Source: CAWCUZ01 sp963798795
GTDB lineage: Bacteria > Acidobacteriota > Vicinamibacteria > Vicinamibacterales > SCN-69-37
NCBI GenBank assembly: GCA_963798795.1
Contig: CAWCUZ010000002.1
Location: 186,001 to 250,000 of the forward strand
Direction: 5' to 3'
DNA length: 64,000 nucleotides
The notes beneath the pieces were generated by a model. It worked only from the letters and a program-made list of their open reading frames with translations, made no database searches and was not told the DNA's origin. This document shows positions 17,622 through 28,057 of the stretch, piece after piece. Positions within the stretch are counted from its first letter, which is position 1; every line of letters starts with the position of its first letter. A program made the position numbers and the translations under genes.

Positions 17622-18725
17622 TTAACGGGGAGGCTGACGCGGCTCGGATCGATCGAGCCCCGTGCCTCTCGACAACGCGACACGGACCGACGGCATCAGG
17701 ATCAGGGACAGCGCCCGGCTGTAGCTCGCCACCCCGTCCTCCACGCGGTTGGCACGGAGGTACTCGTTGTACATGCGGAAGGCCGCGTGCCGGACGGCCG
17801 GGCGCTCCTGGGCCACCCGGCGGGCGAGCGCCGCCAGATCCGACCGCACGCCGGGGTCGAGCTGCTGGCTGAGCTGGCGCCACGCCGGCGGCGGCAGGGC
17901 GCTGCCGCCTTCCATGATCAGGTACATGCTGCCGCTGTAGACGAGGTCCGGGCCGCCGATGATGCACGCGAGCCAGCCGACCGCGCTCGCCTCGGCCTCG
18001 TCGGCCTCGCCCGCCAGGTGTGCCCACTCGTGCGCGAGCACGAACGGACGCTCGAACGGCAGCAGGTCGGCGTGCACGATCGATTCGAGCGCGAACGGAT
18101 CGACCATGCCGTCGATGCCCGCCCACGTGAACCACGGCGTGAGCAGCAGCGAGTACTTGGGCCGGCCCGCGCGCAGCAACTGGGGCTCGTGAAGCCGGAC
18201 GAGCGCGATGTTGATCGACGCCTTGAGCTGCGCGACGAGGGCCGGGTTGTCGAGGTCGTGATCCGCGACCCGCGTACGCAATCGGGCCGCCACGGCATTG
18301 GCGTCCAGAATGGCACTCCGGAGTTCGGCCACGTTCGGCACGGCCGGCTGTTCCCCGAGGCGTTCCGGAATTGACGAGCGGCGATAGTTCAATCCCCAGA
18401 AGCACACGAAGACGATGCCGGCGACGCCGGCGGCGCGCACCGCCCGCCGCAGCGCCTCCCACCCGGCCTGCAGGACGCCCGCCGTCCGGATCGTCCGGAC
18501 GATGCGGACGGCGCGCCACACCAGCAGGGCGACGAGCAGGAGGATGAGGACATCGAGCACCGCGAACGGCACCAGATTGCTCGCGCCGGTGAGGCCGTAC
18601 TGGAGGGCCGGATAGATGCCGCGCGCGTAGACTTCGTCGACGGGTCCGGCGGGCAGCGGGACCAGGAGCAGCGCCGCCGCCACGACCGCGCAGACGAGCC
18701 AGCCGCGAACCGGTTCTTCGCTCAT
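17622..18725 (-). CDS. DUF3810 membrane protein with HExxH-like motif
   Basis: About 367 residues. N-terminal membrane helices (residues 7-25, 40-70 and about 95-110) precede a domain typical of DUF3810. It contains LAHEWAHLAGEADEAEA, a metalloprotease-like HEWAH motif with a later acidic run, so zinc binding is possible. TPWFTWAGIDGM and SGSMYLIMEGG are further family blocks. Its ATG overlaps the stop of the NADH dehydrogenase gene (ATGA) once that gene's last frameshift is repaired. No substrate is known. Confidence 0.8.
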   Translation of the reverse strand: MSEEPVRGWLVCAVVAAALLLVPLPAGPVDEVYARGIYPALQYGLTGASNLVPFAVLDVLILLLVALLVWRAVRIVRTIRTAGVLQAGWEALRRAVRAAGVAGIVFVCFWGLNYRRSSIPERLGEQPAVPNVAELRSAILDANAVAARLRTRVADHDLDNPALVAQLKASINIALVRLHEPQLLRAGRPKYSLLLTPWFTWAGIDGMVDPFALESIVHADLLPFERPFVLAHEWAHLAGEADEAEASAVGWLACIIGGPDLVYSGSMYLIMEGGSALPPPAWRQLSQQLDPGVRSDLAALARRVAQERPAVRHAAFRMYNEYLRANRVEDGVASYSRALSLILMPSVRVALSRGTGLDRSEPRQPPR

Positions 18726-19982
18726 GATGCCGACGCTGTCCGATCCTCGTCCGTAATGAGACGAACGGAACGCTGATAGGTGAAGTAGGACAGCGCCCAC
18801 TGCGTCATCACCGAGCAGGCGGTTGCGGAACCCGATCAGTTTGAAGATGTGCAGGAACAGCCACGCGAGCCAGGCGGGAAAGCCCTTCAGCCTGAGCCAG
18901 CCCAGGTCGCACACCGCTGGGTTACGGCCGATGGTCGCCATGTTGCCGAGGTCGTGGTACACGAATGTCACGCGCGGTGCGCACGACAGGGTGCGTAGAA
19001 CGTTACCGGCCGCGCAGCGCGCCTGCTGCATCGCCACCTGCGCGACCCCGGGAAGCTGATGCCCGTCCGGCCCCGCCAGGGCCGCCAGGTCGCCGACCAC
19101 GAACACCTCCGGATGGCCCGGCACTGACAGGTCCGGATGGACGACCACGCGGCCGGCCCGATCGAGCGGCGTGCCCAGGGCCCGCCCCAGGAACGACGGC
19201 GCCACGCCCGCGGCCCACAGGATCGTGCCCGCCTCGATCGTCTCGTCTCCAATGGCGACGCGGCCCGCCTCGATCGCAGTCACGCGACGCCCCGTCCAGA
19301 CCGCCACACCGAGCTGCTCGAGGGCGCGACGCGCGAACGCCGACAGCTCCGCGGGATACGACGCGAGCACGCCCGATCCGCCTTCGATGAGGATGATGCG
19401 CGCCGACTCGGGATCGATCGCGCGGAAATCGTTGACGAGCGCGTGCCGCGAGATCTCGGCCAGCGCCCCGGCCAGCTCCACGCCGGTGGGCCCGCCCCCC
19501 ACGATCACGAACGTGAGCAGCCGCCGCTGTTCGCGCGGGTCGCGCACCCGTTCGGCGCGCTCGAACGCCAGCAGGACGCGGCGGCGGATCGCCAGTGCGT
19601 CCTCCAGCGTCTTCAGGCCGGGCGCGTGCGGCGCCCACTCGTCGTGCCCGAAGTACGCGATCGCCGGCGCCGGCCGCGAGGATCAAGAAGTCGAACGGCT
19701 CCTCGCGATCGGGCACCCGCAGCACCTGCCGGGCGAGATCGACGCCCTGCCGGCGGCCAGATACACGGCGATGTTCTTCTGCCGGCGGAGGATCCAGCGG
19801 ATCGGTGACGCGATGTCACCGGGCGACAGGGCCGCCGTCGCCACCTGGTACAGGAGCGGCGTGAACACGTGGTGGTTCTTGCGGTCGAAGAGCACCACGT
19901 CGACCGGCGCACGGCGCAGGGCGTGGGCGGCGGCCAGGCCGCCGAAGCCTCCTCCAACGATGACGACGCGCGGCCGGGACAT
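18722..19982 (-). CDS. ndh: Type II NADH:quinone oxidoreductase (three frameshifts)
   Basis: About 420 residues after repair. It starts MSRPRVVIVGGGFGGLAAA (FAD-binding) and has a second nucleotide fold at VIVGGGPTGVELAGALAE (NADH-binding). WAAGVAPS and VFVVGDLAAL are also standard for NDH-2. Frame changes near 19750, 19667 and 18810 must be repaired. The last one restores the amphipathic tail WALSYFTYQRSVRLI, which attaches NDH-2 to the membrane, and brings the stop to 18722. It oxidises NADH and reduces quinone without pumping protons. Confidence 0.85.
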
Positions 19983-20520
19983 CGGGGACCGCGGTCGAGG
20001 ACACGACGGCACCGCCCACGCCGGTCAGCGCGATGAAGACGACGGCGGCCGCCCAGGCGATGAGCACGACGAGGGCGGCCCGAAAAAGGTCGTCGTAGTC
20101 GAGCGCCTGGCGGACCGCCACGAACACCGCCGCCAGCACCCACAGCGCCACGGCCAGGCGGATCAGCGGCCCGGCGACGGGCACCACCGCCAGCACGGCG
20201 AAGAAGCCCGGCGCCTGCGCGTAACCGACCGTGCGCAGGAGCTGGCCCCAGTCGGCTTCGGTCTTGCGCCCGGGCAGCAGCCGCGTGCCGATGATCCAGA
20301 GCAGCGCCGCACCGATGGCCCAGCCGAGCAGGACATAGACCGTGCGCAGCACGCCCGCCACCACGCCGAACTGCACGTAGAGACCGAGGCCGTTGGCCAG
20401 ACTCGACAGCAGCACAACCAGCGCGGCCTGGCCGGTCGCGCTCGTGTCGTGTTCGACGTCTTCGTAGGTCGCGGCATTCAGCCGCATCGCCCCGATGACC
20501 CGCTGCTGGAAACTGGCCAT
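19816..20520 (-). CDS. Yip1-like multi-pass membrane protein
   Basis: The open frame is 234 residues, starting at ATG 20520 with GGGAGG nine bases upstream. Five hydrophobic segments and QRVIGAMRLNAATYEDVE at the N-terminus match the bacterial Yip1/DUF1282 type. The frame runs about 167 bases into the NADH dehydrogenase gene and its last 50 residues are Arg/Pro-rich out-of-frame sequence. The true protein probably ends near 19985 after another indel. Function is unknown. Confidence 0.65.
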   Translation of the reverse strand: MASFQQRVIGAMRLNAATYEDVEHDTSATGQAALVVLLSSLANGLGLYVQFGVVAGVLRTVYVLLGWAIGAALLWIIGTRLLPGRKTEADWGQLLRTVGYAQAPGFFAVLAVVPVAGPLIRLAVALWVLAAVFVAVRQALDYDDLFRAALVVLIAWAAAVVFIALTGVGGAVVSSTAVPDVPAARRHRWRRLRRPGRRPRPAPCAGRRGALRPQEPPRVHAAPVPGGDGGPVAR

Positions 20521-20622
20521 GGCGCCTCCCGGGCTGGTGGTCGGACGGAGAGTCCACCATAGCAAACCGTGAGCGCGGCCGTGACCACCGAACCGGCGGA
20601 CGCGGGCCTGCCGGACGTGGCG

Positions 20623-20628
20623 TACACT
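20623..20628 (+). promoter_or_regulatory. Candidate -10 box (TACACT) five bases before ATG 20634
   Basis: TACACT followed by GGAGC and ATG places the expected transcription start at or next to the ATG. It is one of several TAnnnT boxes in this window with that spacing. No convincing -35 is present. Confidence 0.35.
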
Positions 20629-20633
20629 GGAGC

Positions 20634-22684
20634 ATGCGCGAACCCGCCATGGCCCCGCCTCGTTCGTGGGGCCGAATCGACCATTCAAACCGCCTGCCCA
20701 CTGGACTGCCCCGATTCGTGCAGGCTGTCGGTGACCGTCGAGCGGGGGCGCATCGTCCGGATCGACGGAAGTCGTCGGCGCCGGACACCGACGGTTACAT
20801 CTGCGGCAAGGTCCGGCGGTTCGACCGGCGCGTCTACGGCGCCGAACGCTTGCTGCATCCGGCGGTGCGGAGAGGGCCGAAAGGGCAGCGGCCTGTTCGA
20901 GCGCGTCGCCTGGGACGAGGCGCTCGATCTGCGTCGCGGCGAAGATGCGCGAGGCGCGGGACCGGTTCGGCGCCGAGGCGATCCTGCCCTATCACTACGG
21001 CGGGTCGAACGGAGTGCTCACCAACGACCTCGAGGACGCGCGGTTCTTCCGGCGCTTCGGCGCGTCGCGGCTCGCCCGCACGCTGTGCGCGGCGCCCACC
21101 GGCGCGGCCGCGACGGCGATGTACGGCAAGATGGCCGGCGTCGCGTACGCCGACTACGAGCACGCCAGGCTGATCGTCGTGTGGGGCTGCAATCCCGTCC
21201 GCGTCGGGCATCCACCTGGTGTCGCACATCAAGCCCGCGCAGAAGCGCGGCGCCCGGCTGGTCGTCGTCGATCCGCGGCGGACGCCGCTCGCGCGGCAGC
21301 GCCGATCTGCACCTGGCCGTGCGGCCCGGCACGGATCTGCCGGTCGCGCTCGCGCTGATTCGTGACCTGTTCGCGAGCGACCGGGCCGATCGCGCGTTTC
21401 TCGCCGCGCACGCCACGGGCGTGGCGGCGTTGCGTGAAGCCGCGGCCGCCTGGACGATCGACCGCGCCGCCGCCGAGGCGGGCGTCGCGCAGGCCGATCT
21501 GGCCCGGTTGGCCGAGTGGTACGGCACGACGCGCCCGCGGTGATCCGCTGCGGCTGGGGCCAGGAGCGCAACCGCAACGGCGGGTCGGCGTCGCTGGCGA
21601 TCCTGGCGCTGCCGGCGGTCGGCGGCAAGTTCGGCGTCCGAGGCGGCGGCTACACGATGAGCAACTCGGGCGCGTGGGGCATCAAGGCCGACCAGCTCAT
21701 CGACGTGCCGCCAGCCGGCGACGCGCCTCGTCAACATGAACCAGCTCGGCCAGGTCCTGCTCGACCGGCCGGATCCGCCGGTCGCGGTGCTGTTCGTCTA
21801 CAACTGCAATCCGCTGGCGACCGTGCCGGACCAGAACCGCGTGCGCGAAGGGCTGGCGCGCGAGGACCTGTTCACGGTCGTCCACGAGCAGGTCATGACC
21901 GACACCGCGACCGTACGCCGACGTGCTGTTGCCGGCGACGACCTTCCTCGAGCACTACGACATCGCCAAGGGCTACGGCGCGTACCACCTGCACCTCGTC
22001 CAGCCCGTGATCGCGCCGCAGGGCGAAGCGCGTCCCAACCACGAGGTGTTCCGCGAGCTCGGCGTGCGGCTCGGTCTGATCGAGCACGACAGCACGGCCG
22101 CGCTGATCGGCGAAGCCGGCGGGCTGATGGACCTGGCCTGCCGGCTGCCCGGGCGATTCTCGGCGCCGCTGCTCGCCGGCGGCCGGCGCCCGCCCCGGCG
22201 GCGGGCGGCCGATTCAGTTCGTCGACGTCATGCCGAGGACCGCAGACGGACGCGTCGACCTGTTTCCGGCTGAGCTCGCCACGACGCGCCGCGCTCTATC
22301 ACGTACGAACCGGATCCGGCGACGGAGCGGTATCCGCTCAGCCTGATTTCACCGGCGAGCGAGCACACGATTTCGTCCACGCTGGGCGAGCTGCGCCCCG
22401 GGGTCGCGCGGCTGCGCATCCACCCCGACGACGCGCACGCCCGGGCGATTGCGGACGGCGACTCGATCCGCGTCTTCAACGACCTGGGCGACGTGCACTG
22501 CGAAGCCTCGACGACGCCGGAAGTCCGTCCGGGCACCGTGTCGCTGCCGAAAGGGCTCTGGGCGCGCAGCACGTTCAACGGCTCGACCGCGACCGCGCTC
22601 GTCCCCGCCACGCTCACCGACCTCGCGGGCGGCGCCTGCTTCAACGACGCGCGCGTGCAGGTGGCATTGCTGGCAAGGCACTGA
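20634..22684 (+). CDS. Molybdopterin (bis-MGD) oxidoreductase, heavily frameshifted
   Basis: About 680 residues are recoverable only by crossing all three frames some nine or ten times. The [4Fe-4S] motif ACPLDCPDSC and DTDGYICGKVRRF open the protein; later blocks are LPYHYGGSNGVL, IVVWGCNP, IRCGWGQERNRNGG, YNCNPLATVPDQNR and DVLLPATTFLEHYD, all typical of the DMSO-reductase superfamily (BisC-like). A C-terminal MoCo-binding domain (PGVARLRIHPDDA to WARSTFNGSTATAL) ends at 22684. No Fe-S or membrane-anchor subunit is adjacent. Approximate breaks: 20670, 20778, 20878, 20935, 21206, 21297, 21540, 21716, 21912 and 22195-22330. Confidence 0.78.
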
Positions 22685-22690
22685 CGCAGC

Positions 22691-22791
22691 GGTTCCGGGT
22701 TCGGGGTTCGGCACGTCGAACCGTGAACCCCGGAACCGAACCATGGAACCCCGGAACCGAACCCGGAACCTCGAACCCCGAACCCGGAACC
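22691..22791. repeat. 20-bp perfect inverted repeat enclosing two 18-bp direct repeats
   Basis: The arm at 22691-22710 is the exact reverse complement of 22772-22791. Between them GAACCCCGGAACCGAACC occurs at 22725-22742 and 22746-22763. The whole element fills the gap between two convergent genes, with the right arm ending next to the stop codon of the downstream minus-strand gene. A strong bidirectional terminator is likely. Confidence 0.75.
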
Positions 22792-25700
22792 TCAGAATCC
22801 CTGTCTGATCCCGATCTGCCATTGCCAGGAACGGCTCGGACGGTCGAGCGGGTGGGCGGCGGAGATCTGGACGACGAACAGGCCGAAGGCATTGATGTTG
22901 GCGAGCCCGCCGACGCTGCGCACGAGCTGGCGTGTGCCGCCAGCGAACGCGGGGCGCGTCTCCTGCGTCCACGCCACGCCGCTGTCGAAGAACGCGCCGA
23001 CTTCGACGGGCACACGGCCGTACTGCAGGTCGCCGCGAAAGAGCCCGACGAGCGGGGCCCGCACTTCGACGTTGGCGACGAGGAGCCGGCTGCCGATGAG
23101 GTTCTCGAACACGCCGCACCGGCCGACCGTCGTGTCGGCGCATTCGCCGCTCGAGAACGAGCCGATGCCGTAACCGCGCACGAGGTCGGGATAGCCGAGA
23201 TAGAGGCCGATGAGGATCGGATCCTCGGCATCGGGACCGTAGCGACCGTAGTGCAGGCCGCGCACCGCCACCGTGATCGGGCTCTTCGGCATCCAGTACC
23301 GCCGCCAGTCGACCAGCACGCCGCTGTAGGACAGCGACCCTTCGCTCCGGTCCAGCTCCAGGCGGTAGCGCCGGCCGTAGATCGGGCTCGTCGCGCCGAA
23401 GAACGACGTGTCGTGGACGATCGCCACGCTGGCCTCCGCCAGGTTCAGCGGACGCGCGAGCGTACTGTGCTCGTCGTGCTGCGCGATCAGCCGGCCGGTA
23501 TCGGCGGCGTAGTCGCGCACGCGGACCTCCCGCGTGAAGCTGAGCGATTCCAGCCCGCCGGTGAACTCGACGCGCGTGGCCGTGTTGAAGGGATAGGCCG
23601 TGATGGCCGAGACGCCCCGGGTCGTCTGCCGGTCGATCGTCTCGCTGAGGGTCACGGTGTCGGCGTCCCGCGCCAGCGACCAGTAGCCGACGCGGTACGG
23701 CGTCTGCTCCACGGAGACCGCCCAGTTCCAGCGGTGCTTGCGCTGGACGTAGACGAGTTGCCCGCCCAGGTCCGCGAGCTTGCCCGCGACCTCCGCCCCG
23801 ACCACGAGCGCCCGGTCGCCGAGCATGTCGCTGAAGAAGGCCGAGATGCTGCCGGAGACGAACCCGCCAAACTGGTCGACCCCCGCCGACACGGTCGGCT
23901 GCGTGATGAGATCGAGCGACAGGTCCTGACGATAGGGCTCCGAGCTCGAGGCCGCCGCCGGCGCGGGCAGTCCGCGATCGTAATCGCCCAGCAGCCGCGC
24001 GACGTCGCCCGACGCGGCCGTGCGGCCCGGCAGCACGGCGGCGCTCTCGCTCGTCTCCGGCGGCACGAGCGTCACCATGTCCGCGGGGTCGAGCGTGTAG
24101 ACCACCTGCCCGTCGTCCTCGAAGACGCTGAACGCGAGGCGGCCGGTGTCGGACGCCACGCTCAGGGCCGGACTGGAAGCGGTGATGCCCGCCACGCCGG
24201 TGGGAAACGCCGTGAGCCGCAGGATCGGACCGCCGTCGATCGGCATCCGGTAGAGATTGCTGATCCCGTCCGGCTCGGCGATGAAGACGAGCGTGCGGCC
24301 GTCGGCGGAGACCTGCGGGCTGAGGTGCTTGCCGCGCAGGAAGCCCGGAATCGGCCGGACCTCATGTGTCGTCAGATCGAGGCGCGCGAGGCGCAGCGGT
24401 CCCGGCTCCAGCGTGGTGAGACTGGTGCTGTCGCGTTCACTCGTGAAGACGAGCGACCGGCCGTCCGGCGTATAGGTGGGCTCGAGGTCGGCGTAGGGGT
24501 CGTGCGTCAGGCGCTCGAGGTGCCCGGTCTCCAGCGACACCGTGTAGAGATCGAGCAGCCCGCCGGCGTTGCCGCTGAAGGCGACGGTGCGGCCGTCGGG
24601 CGAGACGGCCGGATTGATCGCGTCGTCGAGTCCGGCGAGCGGCACCTCGCGCAGGATGCGGCCGTTCGCGGCGTCGATGAGCACGAGGACGGGCTTGCCG
24701 CTCCGCACCGCCGTGATGGCGAGCGTGCGTCCGTTCGGCATCCACGCGCCGGCCGAGTTCAGGAACTCGAGGCTGTCGAAGTGCGGATCGGTCGCCGAAT
24801 GGACGAGGCGGCGCTCGATGCGGCCGCTCTCGGCGTCGGCCAGGAACAGGTCGATCGAGAAGCGGTCGCGCTCCGAGAAGAACGCGACCAGCTGGCCGTC
24901 GGGGCTGAGCCGGGGGCCGATGTTGAAGCGGCCCGATCCGGTCGCCTTCCCCACCGCGAGGTGCACGTCGCTCACGAGCGGCGGCTCGTTGGCGGCGACG
25001 GCCTGCGCGCTCGCGCGGATGGCGCGGTGCCAGTCCTCGGTGAGCGTGTCGGGATCGGTGCCGAGCTGGCGCGTGAGCCCGACGAGATCGAATCGCGGAT
25101 TGGCGGCCGATCGGACGAGCGACGCGATGGCGCGGTCGCCGTACCGTCGCGCCGATGTACGCCCAGAATGCGTGGCCCCAGCGATAGGGAAAGTACTTGG
25201 GGTCGTCCAGGTCCCTGATGTGCGGGCAGCGTCTCGTGGATGCGCGGCGTCGCGCATCCACATCGCGGTCTGCGCATCGATGGGGCCGAGCGACAGGTAC
25301 TCGGCCATGCCCTCGACGAACCAGAGCGGATACGCGAGGATGCCCGGCCCGTCCCCGCCTTCCGCGAACGTCGGCGCCGGTGATGTCGAACTGGAAAGCG
25401 TGCACCAGCTCGTGGCCGAGCACGTGGTCCGTGTCGGCGAGCGTGCCGGACATCGGCAGCACGATCCGGCGCTTGATCGCCTCGGTCACACCGCCGGTGC
25501 CTTCGCCAATCAATCCCTCGATGGCGTTGGTCTGCCGGAAGTGCGCCGACGCGGCATACAGGATGAGCGGCTGGCGGCCGTGCAGCTCGTGGCCGAAGAA
25601 GCGCGACAGCCGCGCGTACCACCGCTCGGCCAGCCGCGCCACGATGTCGGCGGCTTCGCTTCTCCTGCGGGTAGTAGTACAGATCGAAGTGCTCGGTCTG

Positions 25701-25826
25701 GCGCACCTGGAAATCGAAGTCCTGGTACTGGACCTTGTTGCGCCCGAAGTACTGGGCGCCGGCGTCCGACGCGCCCGCAAGCGCCGCCGCGGCGACGACC
25801 CCGATGAACCAGCGGCGGATGGCCAC
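22792..25826 (-). CDS. Outer-membrane zinc-protease/TolB-propeller/barrel protein (copy 1, frameshifted)
   Basis: About 1,010 residues after four frame repairs near 25663, 25375, 25240 and 25145. GTG 25826 is preceded by GGAG and followed by a signal peptide ending SDAGAQ. The N-terminal domain has GHELVHAFQFD with FVEGMAEYLSLG downstream, giving the HExxH...E ligands of a gluzincin-like peptidase. The middle carries PD40/TolB-like blades (SPDGRTVAFSGN, SADGRTLVFIAE). The C-terminal third is beta-rich with LRGYG-type blocks and ends in Phe (GIRQGF), as outer-membrane barrels do. It is paralogous to the gene at 49.6-52.7 kb. A cell-surface protease or insertase role is inferred. Confidence 0.78.
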
Positions 25827-25940
25827 GTGGTGGATCTCCCTGCCATTATCGCCCGATCCCGGTGCCTCCGGCCTCATGGCGGCCGCCCGCTTTCGGGTAA
25901 GATGCAGGCGTTCGCTCATCTGCAGCGGGATCGGAGTTCC

Positions 25941-26228
25941 GTGTCTCAGCAATCGACAGGGCCGCGCACGGTGCATTGTGTGAAGCTCGGCCGGGAACTC
26001 CCCGGGCTCGACGCCCCGCCCTGGCCCGGCGAGCTGGGCCGCCGCATTTTCGAGCACGTCTCGCAGGAAGCCTGGGAAGTGTGGGAGGAGCGGATGAAGA
26101 TGATTCTCAACGAGTATCGTCTGCTGCCGTTCCAGAAAGAGGCCCAGCAGATCATCGCCAAGCAGATGGAGGAGTTCTTCTTCGGCGAAGGCAGCGCGAT
26201 GCCGCCGCCCGGGTACGTGCCGCAGTAG
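25941..26228 (+). CDS. yggX: YggX-like Fe(II)-trafficking / oxidative damage protection protein
   Basis: 95 residues, close to the usual 90. TVHCVKLGRELPGLDAPPWP and LNEYRLLPFQKEAQQII are highly characteristic, and the single conserved Cys sits in HCVKLG. The GTG at 25941 has GGAG at the right distance; an in-frame ATG at 25902 lacks one. The YggX family protects Fe-S clusters from oxidation and supports their repair. A TAAGAT box at 25898-25903 could be the promoter. Confidence 0.9.
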   Translation: MSQQSTGPRTVHCVKLGRELPGLDAPPWPGELGRRIFEHVSQEAWEVWEERMKMILNEYRLLPFQKEAQQIIAKQMEEFFFGEGSAMPPPGYVPQ

Positions 26229-26266
26229 GGCGCTCGGCGTTCGGCCCTCGGCAGTCACGCTGAAGT

Positions 26267-26331
26267 GAGCCGGATCTGTCCCCGAACTTCAGGGACTGAC
26301 CCGCTGGCCGGTTCGAAGCGATCGGCTGTGT
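26267..26331 (+). repeat. ~65-bp direct repeat, copy A
   Basis: Begins GAGCCGGATCTGTCCCC and ends GATCGGCTGTG. It matches copy B 103 bases downstream with about seven differences, and an inverted copy lies at 11047-11105. The repeat carries no coding sequence. Confidence 0.8.
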
Positions 26332-26369
26332 AGGCGACAAGCCGACGCGCTGGCCGGGCCGGCCCAATT

Positions 26370-26433
26370 GAGCCGGATCTGTCCCCGCTCTTCAGGGACT
26401 GACCCGGTGGCCCGTTCGAGGCGATCGGCTGTG
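26370..26433 (+). repeat. ~65-bp direct repeat, copy B
   Basis: Second copy, ending just before the AAGGAG ribosome site of the peptide transporter. Its inner GGGACTGACCC and the flanking pairs could form weak hairpins in the 5' leader. The 38 bases between the two copies contain another GCTGGCCGGG block. Confidence 0.8.
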
Positions 26434-26447
26434 AAAAGGAGACGATA

Positions 26448-28007
26448 GTGCCGACATACCCGTCGGGCCGCAGCACGGCCTGGGCGAAGCCAAATCCGAC
26501 CGCGCCTTCTTTGGCCATCCACGCGGATTGTCCACGCTCTTCTTCACGGAGATGTGGGAGCGCTTCTCGTACTACGGGATGCGCGGGTTCCTGATCTTCT
26601 ACATGACGGCCGCGGTCGGCATCGGCGGGCTCGGGTTTGGCGTGCCGGTGGCGACGGCCGATGGTAGGGCACTTACACCGCACTGGCCTACGCGATGAAC
26701 GTGCCGGGCGGCTGGATGGCGGACCGCGTGACTCGGCCAGCGGCGCGCCGTCCTCATCGGCGGCATCCTGATCGCGGCGGGCCACTATCACGCTCGCGAT
26801 CCCGGCGCTGGGCACCTTCTATCTCGGGCTGATTCTGATCATCCTCGGCACCGGTCTGCTCAAGCCGAATATCAGCGTCATCGTCGGCCAGTTGTACGGG
26901 CCGAAGGACGAGCGGCGGGACGTCGGGCTTTTCGATCTTCTACATGGGGATCAATCTCGGCGCGTTCATCGCGCCGCTGCTCACCGGGTATCTCGCGCAG
27001 GACCCGGGGTTCCGGTCGATGCTCCAGGGCTGGGGACTGAATCCGAATTCGGCGTGGCACTGGGCCTTCGGCGCCGCCGGCGTGGGCATGACGTTCGGCG
27101 TCATTCAGTACGTGCTGGGCAGCCGCTATCTCGGCACGGCGGGGCTCCAGCCGGGCGGCGCGACGACGCCGGAGCTGCGCGACAAGTACCGGCGTCAGGC
27201 GACGCTCTGGATCGGCGGCAGTCTTGGCGTCCTCGTGCTGATTGGCATCCTGACGGTCGTGGGCGTCATGACCATCCTGCCCACGACCGTCCGGGACGTC
27301 GTCGGCTATTCGCTGCTGGTCATCACGGTCGCGTTCTTCGGGTCGGCCTTCCTCAACCGCAGCCTCACGCATGAGGAGCGGGATCGCCTCAAGGTGATCT
27401 TCGTCTATTTCCTGGCGGCCGCGATCTTCTGGTCCGTGTTCGAGCAGGCGGCGACGACGCTGAATCTGTTCGCCGACGAGAGCACGCGCAACCAGCTCAT
27501 GGGCTTCGACTTTCCGAGCAGCTGGTTCCAGTCGCTGAACTCGCTCTTCATCATCATCTTCGCGCCGGTGTTCGCCTGGCTGTGGATCGCACTCGGGAAG
27601 CGCCAGCCGGCCAGTCCCGTCAAGTTCAGCGTCGGCCTGATCGGTGTGGGGCTGAGCTTCGTGATTCTGGTGCCGGCCGCGCAGCGCGCGCTCGGCGGCG
27701 CACTGGTGGGCCCGCTCTGGCTGACGGTCGTCTACCTGTGCAGACCTTCGCGGAGCTCTCGCTGAGTCCCGTCGGTCTCAGCTCCTTCACCAAACTCGCG
27801 CCCGCGCGTCTCGTCGGATCGATGATGGGCGTGTGGTTCCTGGGCGCCTCGATCGGGAACTTCATGGCGGGCCTGATGGCGGGCTTCTACACGTCGGTGT
27901 CGCCGCCGACCCTGTTCGGCCGCGTCAGTCTGCTGCCCATCGCGGCGGGCGTCGTGATGCTCCTGTTCTCGCGCAAGCTGACGCGGCTGATGCACGGCAT
28001 CCGCTGA
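26448..28007 (+). CDS. POT-family proton-dependent peptide transporter (frameshifted)
   Basis: About 520 residues after several frame repairs, mostly before 26945 and one near 27745. GTG 26448 has AAGGAG six bases upstream. FFTEMWERFSYYGMRGFLI is the signature of the POT/PTR2 family, and GTGLLKPNISVIVGQLY is the second signature region. About 12-14 membrane helices are visible, and QTFAELSLSPVGLS with KLAPARLVGSMMGVWF matches the C-terminal half. It imports di- and tripeptides with protons, consistent with the secreted peptidases around it. Confidence 0.85.
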
Positions 28008-28057
28008 TTCCGTCGCGAGCCGGCACGGCGGCGCGGCCCTTCGGATAGTCTGGAAGC

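Noticed and set aside
15195..18374. 1059-codon plus-strand frame
   Set aside because: Antisense to the ADOP permease and DUF3810 genes; composition dominated by Arg, Gly and Asp.
17622..19547. Single 641-codon frame joining NADH dehydrogenase and DUF3810
   Set aside because: The in-frame junction uses a tail that does not fit NDH-2. A one-base repair near 18810 restores the normal tail and an ATGA overlap, so these are two genes.
21736..25218. 1160-codon plus-strand frame
   Set aside because: Only the first ~60 codons belong to the molybdopterin enzyme; the rest is antisense to the barrel protein.
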